64,000 bases of DNA from Mycobacterium syngnathidarum (GTDB taxonomy: Bacteria > Actinomycetota > Actinomycetes > Mycobacteriales > Mycobacteriaceae), in contig NZ_MLCL01000033.1 in the NCBI RefSeq assembly GCF_001942625.1, forward strand, positions 1-64,000, read 5' to 3'. Within the stretch, counting starts at the first letter, position 1. Every line of letters begins with the position of its first letter. A program made the translations under genes and the position numbers. A model generated the notes under the pieces. The model saw only the letters and a list, made by a program, of their open reading frames with translations. It ran no database searches and was not told the DNA's origin. Positions 1 to 10,363 of the stretch are shown piece after piece.

Positions 1-1
1 C

Positions 2-1396
2 CCAGGCGCGCCGCCCGCACCGGGCGCCCCGGGCGGGGTGCCCGGCCTTCCCGGCGCGATTCCGGGTCAGGCCCCGGGAGCGCCGGCCCAGGAGCCCGCC
101 GCGCCGCCGGTGAGCGCCCCTGAGCCCGCACCGCAGCCGCGGCCGTACCCACTGGATCCGGCCCCCACCCCGGCGGAGCCCACCCCCGCACCGGCGCCGG
201 CGCCGGCACCCGGTGAGCCCACACCGCCACCGGCCCCGCAGCCTCCGGCGCCAGGTGCGCCCGGTGAAGTCAACGAGGCGCAGACCCGGGCTGCGTTGAT
301 CACGCTTGCGAAGACGATTCGCCAGAGCACCAACCCCGTGATGCAGATCCAGGCGATCATGGAACGAGCCCAGAACTGCGACAAGGATGACGTGCTGGCG
401 GGCAACGACGATCCGAAGTTGCCGCTCGTGACGTGCTCCACCGACGGCCAGACCGTTTACCTGCTGAGCCCGTCGATCATGAGCGGCGAAGAGATCGAGA
501 ACGCCACCTCCGGCCTCAACCAACAGCAGGGCCAGTACGTCGTCGACGTGACCTTCAAGAGCGGCGGAGCCAAGACCTGGGCCGACTTCACCGCGGCCAA
601 CGTGGGCACGCAGACGGCGTTCACGCTCGACTCGCAGGTGGTCAGCGCCCCTGAGATCCGCGAAGCCATCCCCGGTGGCAACACTCAGATCACCGGCCAG
701 TTCAACGCGGACACGGCCAAGGAATTGGCCAACGTGCTCAAGTACGGGTCGCTGCCGCTGTCGTTCGAATCGTCGGAAGCCGAGACCGTTTCGGCGACGC
801 TGGGCCTTTCGTCGATGCGAGCCGGCCTGATCGCGGGCGCGGTCGGTCTGGCGGCGGTGCTGCTGTACTCGCTGCTGTACTACCGGGCGCTCGGTCTGTT
901 GGTGGCCCTGTCGCTGGTCGCCGCCGGCGCAATGGTTTTCGCCATCCTGGTGTTGCTCGGCAGATACATCGGTTACACGCTGGACATCGCCGGTATCGCC
1001 GGTCTGATCATCGGCATCGGCACCACCGCCGACTCCTTCGTGGTGTTCTTCGAACGAATAAAGGACGAGATCCGTGAAGGCAGGTCCTTCCGGTCGGCGG
1101 TGCCCCGAGGCTGGGCGCGCGCTCGCAAGACGATCGTGTCCGGGAACGCCGTGACCTTCCTGGCCGCCGCGGTGCTGTACTTCCTGGCGATCGGCCAGGT
1201 CAAGGGCTTCGCGTTCACCTTGGGGTTGACCACGATCCTGGACATCGTGGTGGTGTTCCTGGTGACCTGGCCGCTGGTGTACCTGGCCTCCAAGTCCCCG
1301 ACGATGGCAAAACCCGCCTTCAACGGACTTGGCGCGGTACAGCAGATCGCGCGGGAACGCCGGGAGGCTTCGCATGCGACCGCGGGACGGGGATAG
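2..1396 (+). CDS. secD: Protein translocase subunit SecD, C-terminal part (5' end outside the window)
   Basis: The reading frame is open from base 2, so the start lies upstream. SecD works with SecF in the membrane and uses the proton-motive force to help SecYEG-exported proteins emerge. What is visible starts with a long Pro/Ala/Gly-rich stretch of roughly 85 residues, an insert in the periplasmic region that is common in actinobacterial SecD. It is followed by the rest of the periplasmic domain and then the C-terminal membrane bundle. That bundle includes the conserved block with [20 protein letters not shown] and the [19 protein letters not shown] helix. The stop is five bases before the secF ATG, so the two genes are co-transcribed. 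Identification is certain; only the N-terminal membrane helix and part of the first periplasmic domain are missing. Confidence 0.96.
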   Translation, partial: PGAPPAPGAPGGVPGLPGAIPGQAPGAPAQEPAAPPVSAPEPAPQPRPYPLDPAPTPAEPTPAPAPAPAPGEPTPPPAPQPPAPGAPGEVNEAQTRAALITLAKTIRQSTNPVMQIQAIMERAQNCDKDDVLAGNDDPKLPLVTCSTDGQTVYLLSPSIMSGEEIENATSGLNQQQGQYVVDVTFKSGGAKTWADFTAANVGTQTAFTLDSQVVSAPEIREAIPGGNTQITGQFNADTAKELANVLKYGSLPLSFESSEAETVSATLGLSSMRAGLIAGAVGLAAVLLYSLLYYRALGLLVALSLVAAGAMVFAILVLLGRYIGYTLDIAGIAGLIIGIGTTADSFVVFFERIKDEIREGRSFRSAVPRGWARARKTIVSGNAVTFLAAAVLYFLAIGQVKGFAFTLGLTTILDIVVVFLVTWPLVYLASKSPTMAKPAFNGLGAVQQIARERREASHATAGRG

Positions 1397-1400
1397 AGAC

Positions 1401-2675
1401 ATGGCAGCAAAAAACGACACCGCAGCCCAGGACGTGACGGACACCGCGGTGGAGGCGCCGAGCATCGAATCCACGTCTGCGGCACTGCCAAAGCATGGCT
1501 TCTTCGTCCGGCTCTACACCGGCACCGGCGCCTTTGAGGTCATCGGCCGCCGCAAGCTCTGGTATGTGATCAGCGGCCTGATCGTCGCGGTCTGCGTCGC
1601 AAGCATCGTGCTTCGCGGGTTCACCTTCGGTATCGACTTCGAGGGCGGCACGAAGGTGTCGATGCCCTCGGCTGGTTCCGAAGGGGTCGTCGCGGTCCAA
1701 CAGGTCGAGGACGTCTTCAGCAAGACCCTGAACCGGGCGCCCGATTCGGTGGTGCTCGTCGGGAGCGGCGCCTCGGCGACTGTCCAGATCCGTTCGGAAA
1801 CGTTGTCGGAACCGGAGATCGAACAGCTGCGGACCGCGCTGTTCGACGCGTTCCACCCGAAGAACAGCGATGGTCAGCCCAGCAAGCAGGTCATCAGCGA
1901 CTCAAAGGTGTCCGAGACCTGGGGCGGCCAGATCACCCAGAAGGCGTTGATCGCGCTGGTGGTCTTCCTGGTGCTGGCGTCCATCTACATCGCCTTGCGC
2001 TATGAGCGCTACATGGCGGTCGCCGCCATGACCACGCTGGTGTTCGACCTGGTGGTGACCGCCGGTGTCTATTCGCTGGTCGGGTTCGAGGTCTCCCCGG
2101 CCACGGTGATCGGCCTGCTGACGATTCTGGGCTTCTCGCTGTACGACACGGTGATCGTGTTCGACAAGGTCGAGGAGAACACCCACGGCTTCGAGCACAC
2201 CACCCGCCGGACGTTCGCCGAGCAGGCCAACCTCGCCGTCAACCAGACGTTCATGCGGTCGATCAACACCAGCTTGATCTCGGTGTTGCCGATCGTGGCG
2301 CTGATGGTGGTGGCGGTCTGGCTTCTCGGTGTCGGAACGCTGATGGATCTGGCCCTGGTGCAGCTGGTCGGTGTCATCGTCGGCACCTACTCGTCGATCT
2401 TCTTCGCCACGCCGCTGCTCGTGTCGTTGCGCGAACGCACCGAGCTGGTGCGCAAGCACACCAAGAAGGTGCTGAATCGCCGCGAGAAGGGCAACAAGGC
2501 GGCGACGTCCGCCAAGGACACGGCAGACGCCTCCGTTGCGTCGGACACGGACGCCGGTACCGAGGCGGTCGCCGTCTCGGTCGCCGGCGAGCCCGCACCG
2601 CACAAGCCGGCACCCGGTGCGCGACCGGCCCCGCGGACCGGACGTCCGTCGGGCAAACGGAACACCCGGCGGTAA
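1401..2675 (+). CDS. secF: Protein translocase subunit SecF
   Basis: SecF partners SecD in the accessory translocase complex of the cytoplasmic membrane. The protein has a polar N-terminal tail, the family signature FLYTGTGAFEV-type segment (here RLYTGTGAFEVIGRRKLW), a first membrane helix, and the GIDFEGGTKV start of the periplasmic domain. Five more helices follow, with the typical GFSLYDTVIVFDKVEEN and FMRSINTSLISVLPI motifs. The last 70 or so residues are a charged Lys/Ala/Pro-rich cytoplasmic tail, as in other mycobacteria. I chose the ATG at 1401, five bases after the secD stop, because upstream in-frame starts would run back into secD and add Arg-rich sequence not seen in the family. 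Confidence 0.96.
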   Translation: MAAKNDTAAQDVTDTAVEAPSIESTSAALPKHGFFVRLYTGTGAFEVIGRRKLWYVISGLIVAVCVASIVLRGFTFGIDFEGGTKVSMPSAGSEGVVAVQQVEDVFSKTLNRAPDSVVLVGSGASATVQIRSETLSEPEIEQLRTALFDAFHPKNSDGQPSKQVISDSKVSETWGGQITQKALIALVVFLVLASIYIALRYERYMAVAAMTTLVFDLVVTAGVYSLVGFEVSPATVIGLLTILGFSLYDTVIVFDKVEENTHGFEHTTRRTFAEQANLAVNQTFMRSINTSLISVLPIVALMVVAVWLLGVGTLMDLALVQLVGVIVGTYSSIFFATPLLVSLRERTELVRKHTKKVLNRREKGNKAATSAKDTADASVASDTDAGTEAVAVSVAGEPAPHKPAPGARPAPRTGRPSGKRNTRR

Positions 2676-2680
2676 ACCGC

Positions 2681-4348
2681 ATGGTTCAGTGGCGGGGCAT
2701 CGCCCGGGCACGGACGGCGGTGACGGCGGCGACGCTGTCCGTGGTCACCGCGATGAGCCTGGCGGCGTGTTCGGGCAGCTCGGCCGACGAGATCGACTAC
2801 GCCGTCGATGGCACCCTGACCACCTACAACACCAACACGGTGGCCGGGGCCGCGTCAGCCGGTCCGCAGGCGTTCGCACGGGCGTTGACGGGCTTTGCGT
2901 ATCACGGCCCCGAGGGCCAGATGGTCGCCGACAACGACTTCGGCTCGGTGTCGGTGGTGGGCCGCGCTCCGCTGGTGCTCGATTACGTGATCAGCGACAA
3001 GGCGGTCTATTCCGACGGTAAGCCGATCACCTGCGACGACCTCGTACTGGCGTGGGGAGCACAGTCCGGGCGTTTCCCCGGGTTCGATGCCGCCAGTCGG
3101 GCGGGCTACCGCGACATCGCGTCCGTGGACTGCGCACCCGGCCAGAAGCGAGCCCGGGTGTCGTTCGCCCAGGACCGCGGATTCCTCGATTACGGGCATC
3201 TGTTCGCGGCGACATCGCTGATGCCCTCGCACGTCATCGCAGACGAACTCGGTCTCGGCGACGGGGGCGTGGCGACGGCGCTGCAGAACGGCGACCAACC
3301 CACGATCGACCGGATATCCAAGGCATGGAACACCGTCTGGGATCTCAAACCCGACCTCGATCTCAAGAAGTTCCCGTCGTCGGGTCCGTACCGGATCGAC
3401 TCGGTGTCCGAGGACGGCGTGGTGGTCCTGGTGGCCAACGACAAGTGGTGGGGCACCCCGGCGATCACCAACCGGATTGCCGTGTGGCCACGTGGCGCCG
3501 ACATCCAGGAGCGGGTCAACCAGGGATCATTCGACGTCGTCGACATCGAATCCGGATCGTCGGGCCTGCTCAACCTGCCCGATGACTACGTCAGCATGGA
3601 AAGCCCGTCGGCCGGGATCGAGCAGCTGATCTTCGCGCCGGGTGGTCCGCTGGCGGCCCCTTCGGCGCGACGGGCCGTTGCGTTGTGCACCCCGCGGGAC
3701 GTGATCGCGCGCAACGCCGCGACTCCGATCATCAACTCGCGGCTCAGCCCGGTCACCGACGACGCGTTCAGTGCGGCCGAGAACGTCGGTGAGGCAGCGC
3801 AATTCGGTGTGGCCAACCCCGACGCGGCCCGCGCTGCCCTCAACAACAAGCCGCTGACCGTCCGGATCGGCTATCAGACGCCCAACGCGCGGTTGGCCGC
3901 GACGGTCGGTGCCATCGCGAAATCGTGTGCGGCAGCGGGCATCACCGTTCAGGATGCCGGATCGGCGACCGCCGGGCCGGTGGCCCTGCGCAACAACGAG
4001 CTCGACGGGTTGCTGGCCGGCACGGGCGGGGCCGCGGGTAGCGGCTCCTCGGGTTCCTCGGCCATCGACGCCTACGCATTCCACTCCGGCAACGGCAACA
4101 ACCTGCCGGGTTACGTCAATGAGCGGGTCGACGGGATCATCGATGCCCAGGCCGTCACGGCGGATCCGAAGGAACTGGCCCGGCTGGCGGGGGAGGGCGC
4201 CCCGATCCTCTGGAACGACATGCCGACCCTGCCGCTGTACCGCCAGCAGCGCACGGTGCTGACCTCGACCAAGATGTATGCCGTGAGCAGTAACCCGACC
4301 CGCTGGGGCGCAGGCTGGAACATGGATCGTTGGAAGCTGTCCACATGA
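2681..4348 (+). CDS. ABC transporter family substrate-binding lipoprotein (SBP_bac_5, Rv2585c-like)
   Basis: A 555-residue exported lipoprotein. The N-terminus has a positively charged start, a hydrophobic stretch and the lipobox MSLAAC, giving a lipid-anchored Cys near residue 29. The body matches the family 5 periplasmic binding fold used for oligopeptides and dipeptides ([11 protein letters not shown] near residue 110, [21 protein letters not shown] near 235, and a late [16 protein letters not shown] segment). No permease or ATPase gene is next to it, so it may be an orphan binding protein or have a role beyond transport. It lies between secF and apt, with a five-base gap before it and an ATGA overlap with apt after it. 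The position is the same as Rv2585c in M. tuberculosis. The substrate is unknown. Confidence 0.85.
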   Translation: MVQWRGIARARTAVTAATLSVVTAMSLAACSGSSADEIDYAVDGTLTTYNTNTVAGAASAGPQAFARALTGFAYHGPEGQMVADNDFGSVSVVGRAPLVLDYVISDKAVYSDGKPITCDDLVLAWGAQSGRFPGFDAASRAGYRDIASVDCAPGQKRARVSFAQDRGFLDYGHLFAATSLMPSHVIADELGLGDGGVATALQNGDQPTIDRISKAWNTVWDLKPDLDLKKFPSSGPYRIDSVSEDGVVVLVANDKWWGTPAITNRIAVWPRGADIQERVNQGSFDVVDIESGSSGLLNLPDDYVSMESPSAGIEQLIFAPGGPLAAPSARRAVALCTPRDVIARNAATPIINSRLSPVTDDAFSAAENVGEAAQFGVANPDAARAALNNKPLTVRIGYQTPNARLAATVGAIAKSCAAAGITVQDAGSATAGPVALRNNELDGLLAGTGGAAGSGSSGSSAIDAYAFHSGNGNNLPGYVNERVDGIIDAQAVTADPKELARLAGEGAPILWNDMPTLPLYRQQRTVLTSTKMYAVSSNPTRWGAGWNMDRWKLST

Positions 4349-4881
4349 GCGGCGACATCGCCAGGGTCTCGGAGCTGGTCAGGAAACTGATCCGGGAGGT
4401 TCCCGACTTTCCCGAGCCCGGTGTGCAGTTCAAGGATCTGACCCCGCTGCTCGCCGATGCCGAGGGGCTCGGCGCGGTGACCGACGCGCTGGCTGCCACC
4501 GCGGCCGATGCCGATCTGGTCGCGGGACTGGACGCGCGGGGGTTCCTGCTGGGTGCCGCGGTCGCCACCCGGCTCGGTGTGGGTGTGCTGGCGGTACGTA
4601 AGGGCGGGAAGCTGCCGCCCCCGGTACACAGCGTCACCTATCAACTCGAGTACGGCAGCGCCACGTTGGAGATCCCGGCCGACGGGATTGATATCGCCGG
4701 TCGCAATGTTGTGATCATCGACGATGTCCTTGCCACCGGCGGGACCCTGGCCGCCGCGTCCAGGCTGCTCGAAGCCGGCGGCGCGACTGTGCGGAGTGCG
4801 GCGGTGGTGCTGGAACTGACGGCGCTGGGTGGTCGGGAGGTTGTGGCACCGCTACAGGTCAGCAGCCTGCACACGGTGTGA
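4345..4881 (+). CDS. apt: Adenine phosphoribosyltransferase
   Basis: Salvages adenine with PRPP to give AMP in the cytoplasm. The 178-residue protein has the APRT hallmarks: [20 protein letters not shown] near the N-terminus, [11 protein letters not shown] in the middle, a KGGKLPP loop and the PRPP-binding motif [17 protein letters not shown] near residues 115-130. The ATG at 4345 overlaps the upstream lipoprotein stop as ATGA and starts [11 protein letters not shown], the expected beginning of the family. A TTG 15 bases upstream is less likely. It is followed after about 43 bases by rel, an order kept across mycobacteria that couples purine salvage and (p)ppGpp metabolism. Confidence 0.95.
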   Translation: MSGDIARVSELVRKLIREVPDFPEPGVQFKDLTPLLADAEGLGAVTDALAATAADADLVAGLDARGFLLGAAVATRLGVGVLAVRKGGKLPPPVHSVTYQLEYGSATLEIPADGIDIAGRNVVIIDDVLATGGTLAAASRLLEAGGATVRSAAVVLELTALGGREVVAPLQVSSLHTV

Positions 4882-4924
4882 GGGATATCCTCGGACTCTG
4901 AAGCGTTAACTCCGGGAGGTGACG

Positions 4925-7276
4925 ATGGCCGGCGATACGGGTACGGACGCCACGGCGGGCCAGGCTGTCCAGTCGCCCCCGGCGCTGCCGGGCGCCACGG
5001 GGCCCGATGCCACCAAGACCAGCGCCTCACGGCGGGTGCGCGCGCGGTTGGCGCGCCGGATGACCGCGCAGCGCAGTGCGGTCAACCCCGTCCTGGAGCC
5101 CTTGGTCGCGGTACACCGTGAGATCTATCCGAAGGCCGATCTGCAGCTGCTGCAGCGTGCCTACGACGTGGCCGAGCAGCGTCACGCCGACCAGCTCCGC
5201 AAGTCCGGCGACCCCTACATCACCCATCCGTTGGCGGTGGCCAACATCCTGGCCGAGCTCGGTATGGACACCACCACGCTGGTGGCCGCACTGCTGCACG
5301 ACACCGTGGAGGACACCGGGTACACGCTGGAGGCTCTGACCGCCGAGTTCGGTGCCGAGGTGGGCCACCTCGTCGACGGGGTGACCAAGCTGGACAAGGT
5401 GGTGCTCGGCTCGGCGGCCGAGGGCGAGACGATCCGCAAGATGATCATCGCGATGGCCCGCGACCCGCGGGTGCTGGTGATCAAGGTGGCCGACCGGCTG
5501 CACAACATGCGCACCATGCGCTTCCTGCCGCCCGAGAAGCAGGCCCGCAAGGCCCGCGAGACGCTGGAAGTCATTGCCCCCCTTGCGCATCGACTCGGCA
5601 TGGCCACGGTCAAGTGGGAGCTGGAGGATCTGTCGTTCGCGATCCTGCACCCCAAGAAGTACGAGGAGATCGTGCGCCTGGTCGCCGACCGGGCACCGTC
5701 ACGCGACACCTATCTGGCCAAGGTGCGCGCCGAGATCGGCGTGGCGCTGAGTGCGATGAAGATCAACGCCGTGGTCGAGGGCAGGCCCAAGCACTACTGG
5801 TCGATCTATCAGAAGATGATCGTCAAGGGCCGCGACTTCGACGACATCCACGACCTGGTCGGCGTCCGAATCCTGTGTGACGAGATCCGGGACTGCTACG
5901 CGGCCGTCGGCGTCGTGCACTCGCTGTGGCAACCGATGGCGGGGCGGTTCAAGGACTACATCGCCCAACCGCGCTACGGCGTCTACCAGTCGCTGCACAC
6001 CACGGTCGTCGGCCCGGAGGGCAAGCCGCTGGAGGTGCAGATCCGCACGCGCGACATGCACCGCACCGCGGAATACGGCATCGCCGCGCACTGGCGCTAC
6101 AAGGAAGCCAAGGGCCGCAACGGAGTTCCGCAGAGTCATGCCGCGACCGAGATCGACGACATGGCCTGGATGCGCCAGCTGCTGGACTGGCAGCGGGAAG
6201 CCGCCGACCCCGGCGAGTTCCTCGAGTCGTTGCGTTACGACCTTGCGGTCAAGGAGATCTTCGTCTTCACCCCCAAGGGTGATGTGATCAACCTGCCGAC
6301 CGGCTCGACCCCGGTCGACTTCGCCTACGCGGTCCATACCGAGGTGGGGCACCGATGCATCGGGGCGCGCGTCAACGGTCGGCTCGTCGCCTTGGAACGC
6401 AAGCTGGAGAACGGTGAGGTAGTCGAGGTGTTCACCTCGAAGGCGCCCAACGCCGGGCCGTCGCGCGACTGGCAAACCTTCGTGGTGTCACCGCGGGCGA
6501 AGGCCAAGATCCGGCAGTGGTTCGCCAAGGAGCGGCGCGAAGAGGCCCTGGAGTCCGGTAAAGACGCCATCGCGCGCGAGGTTCGCCGTGGTGGGCTTCC
6601 GTTGCAGCGCTTGATCAATGCCGATTCGATGAGTGCACTCGCGCGCGAGTTGCGCTACACCGACGTTTCCGCGCTCTACACCGCGGTCGGTGAGGGCCAC
6701 GTCTCCGCGCGCCATGTCGTGCAGCGTCTGCTCGCCCAGTTCGGTGGTGACGACGCGGCCGAGGACGAACTCGCCGAGCGGTCCACCCCGTTGACCATGC
6801 CGGTGCGCCAGCGCAGCACCGACGACACCGGTGTCGCGGTGCCGGGAGCGCCCGGAACCCTGACCAAGCTCGCCAAGTGCTGCACCCCCGTGCCCGGCGA
6901 CACCATCATGGGCTTCGTGACCCGGGGCGGGGGCGTCAGTGTGCACCGCACCGACTGTACGAATGCGGCCTCGCTGCAACAGCAGTCGGAGCGCATCATC
7001 GAGGTGAACTGGGCGCCGTCGCCGTCATCGGTCTTCCTGGTCGCCATCCAGGTCGAGGCACTGGACCGGCACCGGCTGCTCTCGGATGTGACGCGGGTGC
7101 TGGCCGACGAGAAGGTAAACATTCTCTCGGCGTCGGTGACCACGTCCAACGACCGCGTGGCGATCAGCCGGTTCACCTTCGAGATGGGGGATCCCAAACA
7201 TCTCGGCCACCTGCTGGGTGTGGTGCGCAACGTGGAAGGCGTGTACGACGTCTACCGCGTGACCAGCGCGGCGTAG
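4925..7276 (+). CDS. rel: Bifunctional (p)ppGpp synthetase/hydrolase Rel
   Basis: Makes (p)ppGpp from ATP and GTP/GDP during starvation and also breaks it down, controlling the stringent response at the ribosome. Domain order: N-terminal hydrolase with the HD motif ([11 protein letters not shown] near residue 125), synthetase with [12 protein letters not shown] and [13 protein letters not shown] (about 265-350), then TGS ([31 protein letters not shown] is its core, near 435-470), the helical and zinc-finger region ([11 protein letters not shown] near 650), and a C-terminal ACT domain. Both catalytic halves look intact. Length 783 fits the mycobacterial enzyme. The sequence GGGAGGTGACG places a good ribosome binding site before ATG 4925; the GTG six bases earlier would overlap that site. 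Confidence 0.96.
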   Translation: MAGDTGTDATAGQAVQSPPALPGATGPDATKTSASRRVRARLARRMTAQRSAVNPVLEPLVAVHREIYPKADLQLLQRAYDVAEQRHADQLRKSGDPYITHPLAVANILAELGMDTTTLVAALLHDTVEDTGYTLEALTAEFGAEVGHLVDGVTKLDKVVLGSAAEGETIRKMIIAMARDPRVLVIKVADRLHNMRTMRFLPPEKQARKARETLEVIAPLAHRLGMATVKWELEDLSFAILHPKKYEEIVRLVADRAPSRDTYLAKVRAEIGVALSAMKINAVVEGRPKHYWSIYQKMIVKGRDFDDIHDLVGVRILCDEIRDCYAAVGVVHSLWQPMAGRFKDYIAQPRYGVYQSLHTTVVGPEGKPLEVQIRTRDMHRTAEYGIAAHWRYKEAKGRNGVPQSHAATEIDDMAWMRQLLDWQREAADPGEFLESLRYDLAVKEIFVFTPKGDVINLPTGSTPVDFAYAVHTEVGHRCIGARVNGRLVALERKLENGEVVEVFTSKAPNAGPSRDWQTFVVSPRAKAKIRQWFAKERREEALESGKDAIAREVRRGGLPLQRLINADSMSALARELRYTDVSALYTAVGEGHVSARHVVQRLLAQFGGDDAAEDELAERSTPLTMPVRQRSTDDTGVAVPGAPGTLTKLAKCCTPVPGDTIMGFVTRGGGVSVHRTDCTNAASLQQQSERIIEVNWAPSPSSVFLVAIQVEALDRHRLLSDVTRVLADEKVNILSASVTTSNDRVAISRFTFEMGDPKHLGHLLGVVRNVEGVYDVYRVTSAA

Positions 7277-7282
7277 GTGATT

Positions 7283-7306
7283 CCGCCGCACGATCCCCGC
7301 CGGCGG
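7283..7306. terminator. Short GC-rich hairpin between convergent rel and ehuA
   Basis: CCGCCG and CGGCGG are separated by 12 bases in the 47-base gap between two converging genes. Position and symmetry suit a bidirectional intrinsic terminator, but the stem is only six pairs and no T-run follows. Confidence 0.3.
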
Positions 7307-7323
7307 CAAGCCTGCTCGCGCGG

Positions 7324-8109
7324 TCAGCGGCGTTCAAGCACGGCCCGCAGAAAGGTTCGGGTCCGCTCGTGTTCGGGCTCGGCGAACAACTGATCCGGTG
7401 GCGCGTCCTCGATGACCTTGCCCGCGTCGAACATCATCACCCGGTCGGAAACCTCACGGGCGAAATCCATCTCGTGCGTCACGCACAGGAACGTGATGTC
7501 GGTGCCGGCGGCGATGTCCTTCAACAACGCCAGTACGCCGGCCACCAGTTCCGGATCCAGCGCTGAGGTGACCTCGTCGAGCAGCAGCACATCGGGATGC
7601 ATCGCCAGCGCCCGGGCGATCGCCACCCGCTGCTGCTGACCGCCGGACAGCTGCGACGGGTGGGCGTCGGCCTTCTCCGGCATACCGACCAATTCCAGCA
7701 GTTCGCCTGCCCGGGCGTCGGCCTCCTCACGGCTCAGGCCAAGGGTATGCACGGGTGCCTCGGTGATGTTCTGGCGCACCGACATGTTGGGAAACAGGTT
7801 GAACTGCTGGAACACCATCCCGATGCGTTCGCGCATCTTCCGCTGGTATTTGTCGTCGGCCGGGATGTCGTGGCCGCGACGTGTCATGTGGCTCAGACAT
7901 TCTCCGTCGACATAAATACGACCTTCGGTAACTTGCTCCAGGGTCATCAGCAGCCGCAGGATCGTCGTCTTGCCCGATCCACTCGGTCCGATGAGGGTGA
8001 CGAACTCGCCTGGTGCCACTGTGAAGTCGAGACCGTCCAGCACCACGTGGTCGCCGAATCGCTTGATGACGTCGGTGAACCGGATCATCTCAGCTGCTGT
8101 ATCGGACAT
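7324..8109 (-). CDS. ehuA: Ectoine/hydroxyectoine ABC transporter ATP-binding protein EhuA
   Basis: ATPase of a polar amino-acid-type importer predicted to bring in the osmoprotectants ectoine and hydroxyectoine. Walker A GPSGSGKTT lies near residue 40, the Q-loop VFQQFNLFPNMSV near 100, the signature LSGGQQQRVAIARAL near 155 and Walker B VLLLDEVTSALDPE near 175, with the switch His in CVTHEMDFA. The insert between Walker A and the Q-loop (GRIYVDGECLSHM and a charged DDKYQRKMRERIGM run) is what marks EhuA among GlnQ-like ATPases. Start 8109 has GGAG just upstream and overlaps the ehuD end by 20 bases. Last gene of the ehuBCDA operon. Confidence 0.85.
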   Translation of the reverse strand: MSDTAAEMIRFTDVIKRFGDHVVLDGLDFTVAPGEFVTLIGPSGSGKTTILRLLMTLEQVTEGRIYVDGECLSHMTRRGHDIPADDKYQRKMRERIGMVFQQFNLFPNMSVRQNITEAPVHTLGLSREEADARAGELLELVGMPEKADAHPSQLSGGQQQRVAIARALAMHPDVLLLDEVTSALDPELVAGVLALLKDIAAGTDITFLCVTHEMDFAREVSDRVMMFDAGKVIEDAPPDQLFAEPEHERTRTFLRAVLERR

Positions 8110-8749
8110 GCCGCTCCAACCATCGAACGAGTAGGGACGCCGAATAGCTCAACATCAGGAACAGAACACCGGCGATGGTGATCGGTTCGACATACCGGAA
8201 CGCCTGCGAGCCCACTTGATTGGCCACCCCGACGACGTCGAGGACGCCGATGGTGAGCAGCAGTGGCGTCTCCTTGAGCATCGAGATGGTGTAATTGCCG
8301 AGGGCCGGCAGCACGCGTGGGATAGCCTGCGGCAGAATGACCGCCGTCCAGGTCCGCCGCGTGGGCAAGCTGAGTGCGACTGCGGCTTCCCACTGACCTG
8401 CCGGCACCGCTTCGATCCCCGCCCGGTACACCTCGGCCGTGTACGTCGAGTAGTGCAGGCCGATCGCGATGATGCCGGTGGTCAGCGGGTCGAACTTGAT
8501 CCCGAAGCTGGGCAGGACGAAGAAGAAAAAGAAGATCTGTACCAACAACGGTGTGCTGCGGACGAATTCGATGAACAGCCAGATCGCCGTGCGGGCCGCC
8601 GGTCCGCCGACGCGCCGCAGCAGGGCCAACACCAGTCCGAGCGCATAGGCCAGGATCGATCCGAACACGGTGGCGACCAGCGTGATCCGCAGCCCGTCCA
8701 TCACGATGGTGGGCAGCACCTGCCAGGCGTAATCCCAATCCCAGATCAT
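8090..8749 (-). CDS. ehuD: Ectoine/hydroxyectoine ABC transporter permease EhuD
   Basis: Membrane permease of the HisM/GlnP family, 219 residues with about five helices. The start MIWDWDYAWQVLPTIVMDGLRITL is typical of EhuD. The permease EAA-type loop that contacts the ATPase is seen around EAAVALSLPTRRTWTAVILPQA (about residues 125-147). The ATG at 8749 overlaps the ehuC stop (ATGA), so the two permeases are translationally coupled and likely form the heterodimeric channel. The specificity assignment rests on resemblance to Ehu subunits and on the full gene set; a general amino acid importer cannot be excluded. Confidence 0.85.
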   Translation of the reverse strand: MIWDWDYAWQVLPTIVMDGLRITLVATVFGSILAYALGLVLALLRRVGGPAARTAIWLFIEFVRSTPLLVQIFFFFFVLPSFGIKFDPLTTGIIAIGLHYSTYTAEVYRAGIEAVPAGQWEAAVALSLPTRRTWTAVILPQAIPRVLPALGNYTISMLKETPLLLTIGVLDVVGVANQVGSQAFRYVEPITIAGVLFLMLSYSASLLVRWLERHVRYSS

Positions 8750-9468
8750 CGGGAGGCTCCGGCCTCGGTGCGCATGCGGCTCAACAGCGTGCGCCGGGGC
8801 GGTGGTTGGCGGCCGACCAGATCTGCCGCCCTGCGCTCCAACACCCGCATCCCGAAGGTGATCGCCATGGCCAAAACCAGGTAGAACAGCAGTACGATCG
8901 TCCAGATGGTCGCCGCCTGCGAGATGTGGTTGTTGATCAGAACTTCCCGCGCCTGATAAGTCATTTCGTGCACCGTGATCATCGTCAGCAGCGCGCTGCT
9001 CTTGAGCAGTTGGATGAACAGGTTGTTGAACGGCGGCACCATCTCGACCAGCGCCTGCGGGAGAATGACCCGCCACATCCGTTGGGTTGGCGTGAAGTTG
9101 AGCGCGATGCAGCCCTCGTACTGGGCTCGCGGCACGGCCTGGATGGCTCCCCGGACAATTTCGGCGCCGTAGGCGCCGTGGTTCAGACCCAGCACGATGA
9201 TGCCCGCGAACAGCGGCACGATCTGGTATCCGATCAGCACCGGCAGCACGAAGTAGATCCAGAGCAGCTGTACCACTTCCGATGTCCCGCGCCAGATCTC
9301 GACGTAAACCCGGGCCAGGGCGCGCACCGGCCAGGCTTTCGACAGCATTGCCAGGCCCGCGACGAAGGACAGCGCGGCAGCGATCACGATCCCGCCGACA
9401 GTTGCCTCGATGGTCAGCAGCAGACCTTGCGCGATGGTGTCGATGAAGAAACCGACGTTGTCGAACAT
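8746..9468 (-). CDS. ehuC: Ectoine/hydroxyectoine ABC transporter permease EhuC
   Basis: Second permease subunit, 240 residues, HisM family. It begins MFDNVGFFIDTIAQGLLLTIE, carries the coupling loop YEGCIALNFTPTQRMWRVILPQALVEMVPP near residue 120, and has helices up to the ALRRA-like basic C-terminal tail. The ORF starts ten bases after the ehuB stop and overlaps ehuD by four bases, giving a tight operon. The pair EhuC/EhuD would form the membrane channel fed by EhuB and powered by EhuA. Confidence 0.85.
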   Translation of the reverse strand: MFDNVGFFIDTIAQGLLLTIEATVGGIVIAAALSFVAGLAMLSKAWPVRALARVYVEIWRGTSEVVQLLWIYFVLPVLIGYQIVPLFAGIIVLGLNHGAYGAEIVRGAIQAVPRAQYEGCIALNFTPTQRMWRVILPQALVEMVPPFNNLFIQLLKSSALLTMITVHEMTYQAREVLINNHISQAATIWTIVLLFYLVLAMAITFGMRVLERRAADLVGRQPPPRRTLLSRMRTEAGASR

Positions 9469-9478
9469 GGGGCCGGCC

Positions 9479-10363
9479 TCAGACGGCCTCGCAGAGCTTG
9501 TCGGTGGTCACATCGTCGGGAACCTGGTTGTCCGCGGTGAATCCGAACGGTGTGACGATCTCCAGCCAGGAGCCGTTGTCCTGCAGCCTCTTCAGTTCGG
9601 TGTTGAACTTCTCGACCAGTTCGTCGTCGCCTTTACGGAACACGAACCCGCCCGCCTGGATCTGCTCTTTGCCGTCGACCACTGGGACGAATCCCTTGGT
9701 GACTTCCATTGGTGCGCCTGGGTTGTCGGCAAGCATGCGACGTAGCGAGATATCGGTGAGCGCGCCGCAGTAGGCACGTTGGTCACGTAGGGCCTGGAAC
9801 ATCTCGGGCTGGCCCCGGTAGGGCTGGATGTTGCCGGCCGGGATGCCCAGGTCACGGGCGACCGCCTCCTCCACGGTGCCCGAGAGCACTGCCAGGGTCA
9901 CGCCGCGGGCCTTGACGTCACCGAAGTTGTTGACCCGCTGCGGGTTCCCGGTGGGCACCAGCAGCGCCGTCGGTGTCACGTAGTCCACCGCGGAGAACTG
10001 TGCGTTCCGGCAGCGGTCCGGCAGGATCGCCATTCCGGCGGCCACCATGTCGTACTGGTTGGCGTTCAGCGCCGGGATCAGCTGGCCGAATTCGACCTGG
10101 GTGGCCTCCACCCGGTCGATTCCCATCGCTTTGAACACGGCCTTGGCCACCTCGGGGGCTTCACCGGTGACAGTGCCGTTCTGGGTGTAGCCGTAGGGCA
10201 CCTCGCCGGCGATGCCGATCTTGATCGCCCCGGCGTCTTTGATCCGCTGCAGGGTGCCGCCTTCACCGGCCTGCGGAACCTTCGAACAACTCGCCAGCAC
10301 TGCCGGGGCTCCGAGAGCGACCGCTGCGCCCGCGCGGAAGAGGTCTCGTCGTGTCCAGTTCAT
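9479..10363 (-). CDS. ehuB: Ectoine/hydroxyectoine substrate-binding lipoprotein EhuB
   Basis: SBP_bac_3 family solute-binding protein of the Ehu importer. I start it at ATG 10363 because this gives an export signal: MNWTRRDLFRAG with a twin-Arg pair, a hydrophobic stretch and the lipobox VLASC, so it is probably a Tat-exported lipoprotein. The mature part contains IKIGIAGEVPYGYTQNGTV, GQLIPALNANQYDMVAAGM and the GFVFRKGDDELVEKFN end expected of the family. Upstream in-frame sequence to 10507 is low-complexity and unlike coding sequence. First gene of ehuBCDA. No ectABC biosynthesis gene lies in the window, so the system probably scavenges external ectoines. Confidence 0.83.
   Translation of the reverse strand: MNWTRRDLFRAGAAVALGAPAVLASCSKVPQAGEGGTLQRIKDAGAIKIGIAGEVPYGYTQNGTVTGEAPEVAKAVFKAMGIDRVEATQVEFGQLIPALNANQYDMVAAGMAILPDRCRNAQFSAVDYVTPTALLVPTGNPQRVNNFGDVKARGVTLAVLSGTVEEAVARDLGIPAGNIQPYRGQPEMFQALRDQRAYCGALTDISLRRMLADNPGAPMEVTKGFVPVVDGKEQIQAGGFVFRKGDDELVEKFNTELKRLQDNGSWLEIVTPFGFTADNQVPDDVTTDKLCEAV

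Noticed and set aside
67..441. Gly/Ala-rich minus-strand frame resembling a PE-PGRS-like composition
   Set aside because: It is the antisense of the Pro/Ala-rich SecD insert; the composition follows directly from the GC repeats.
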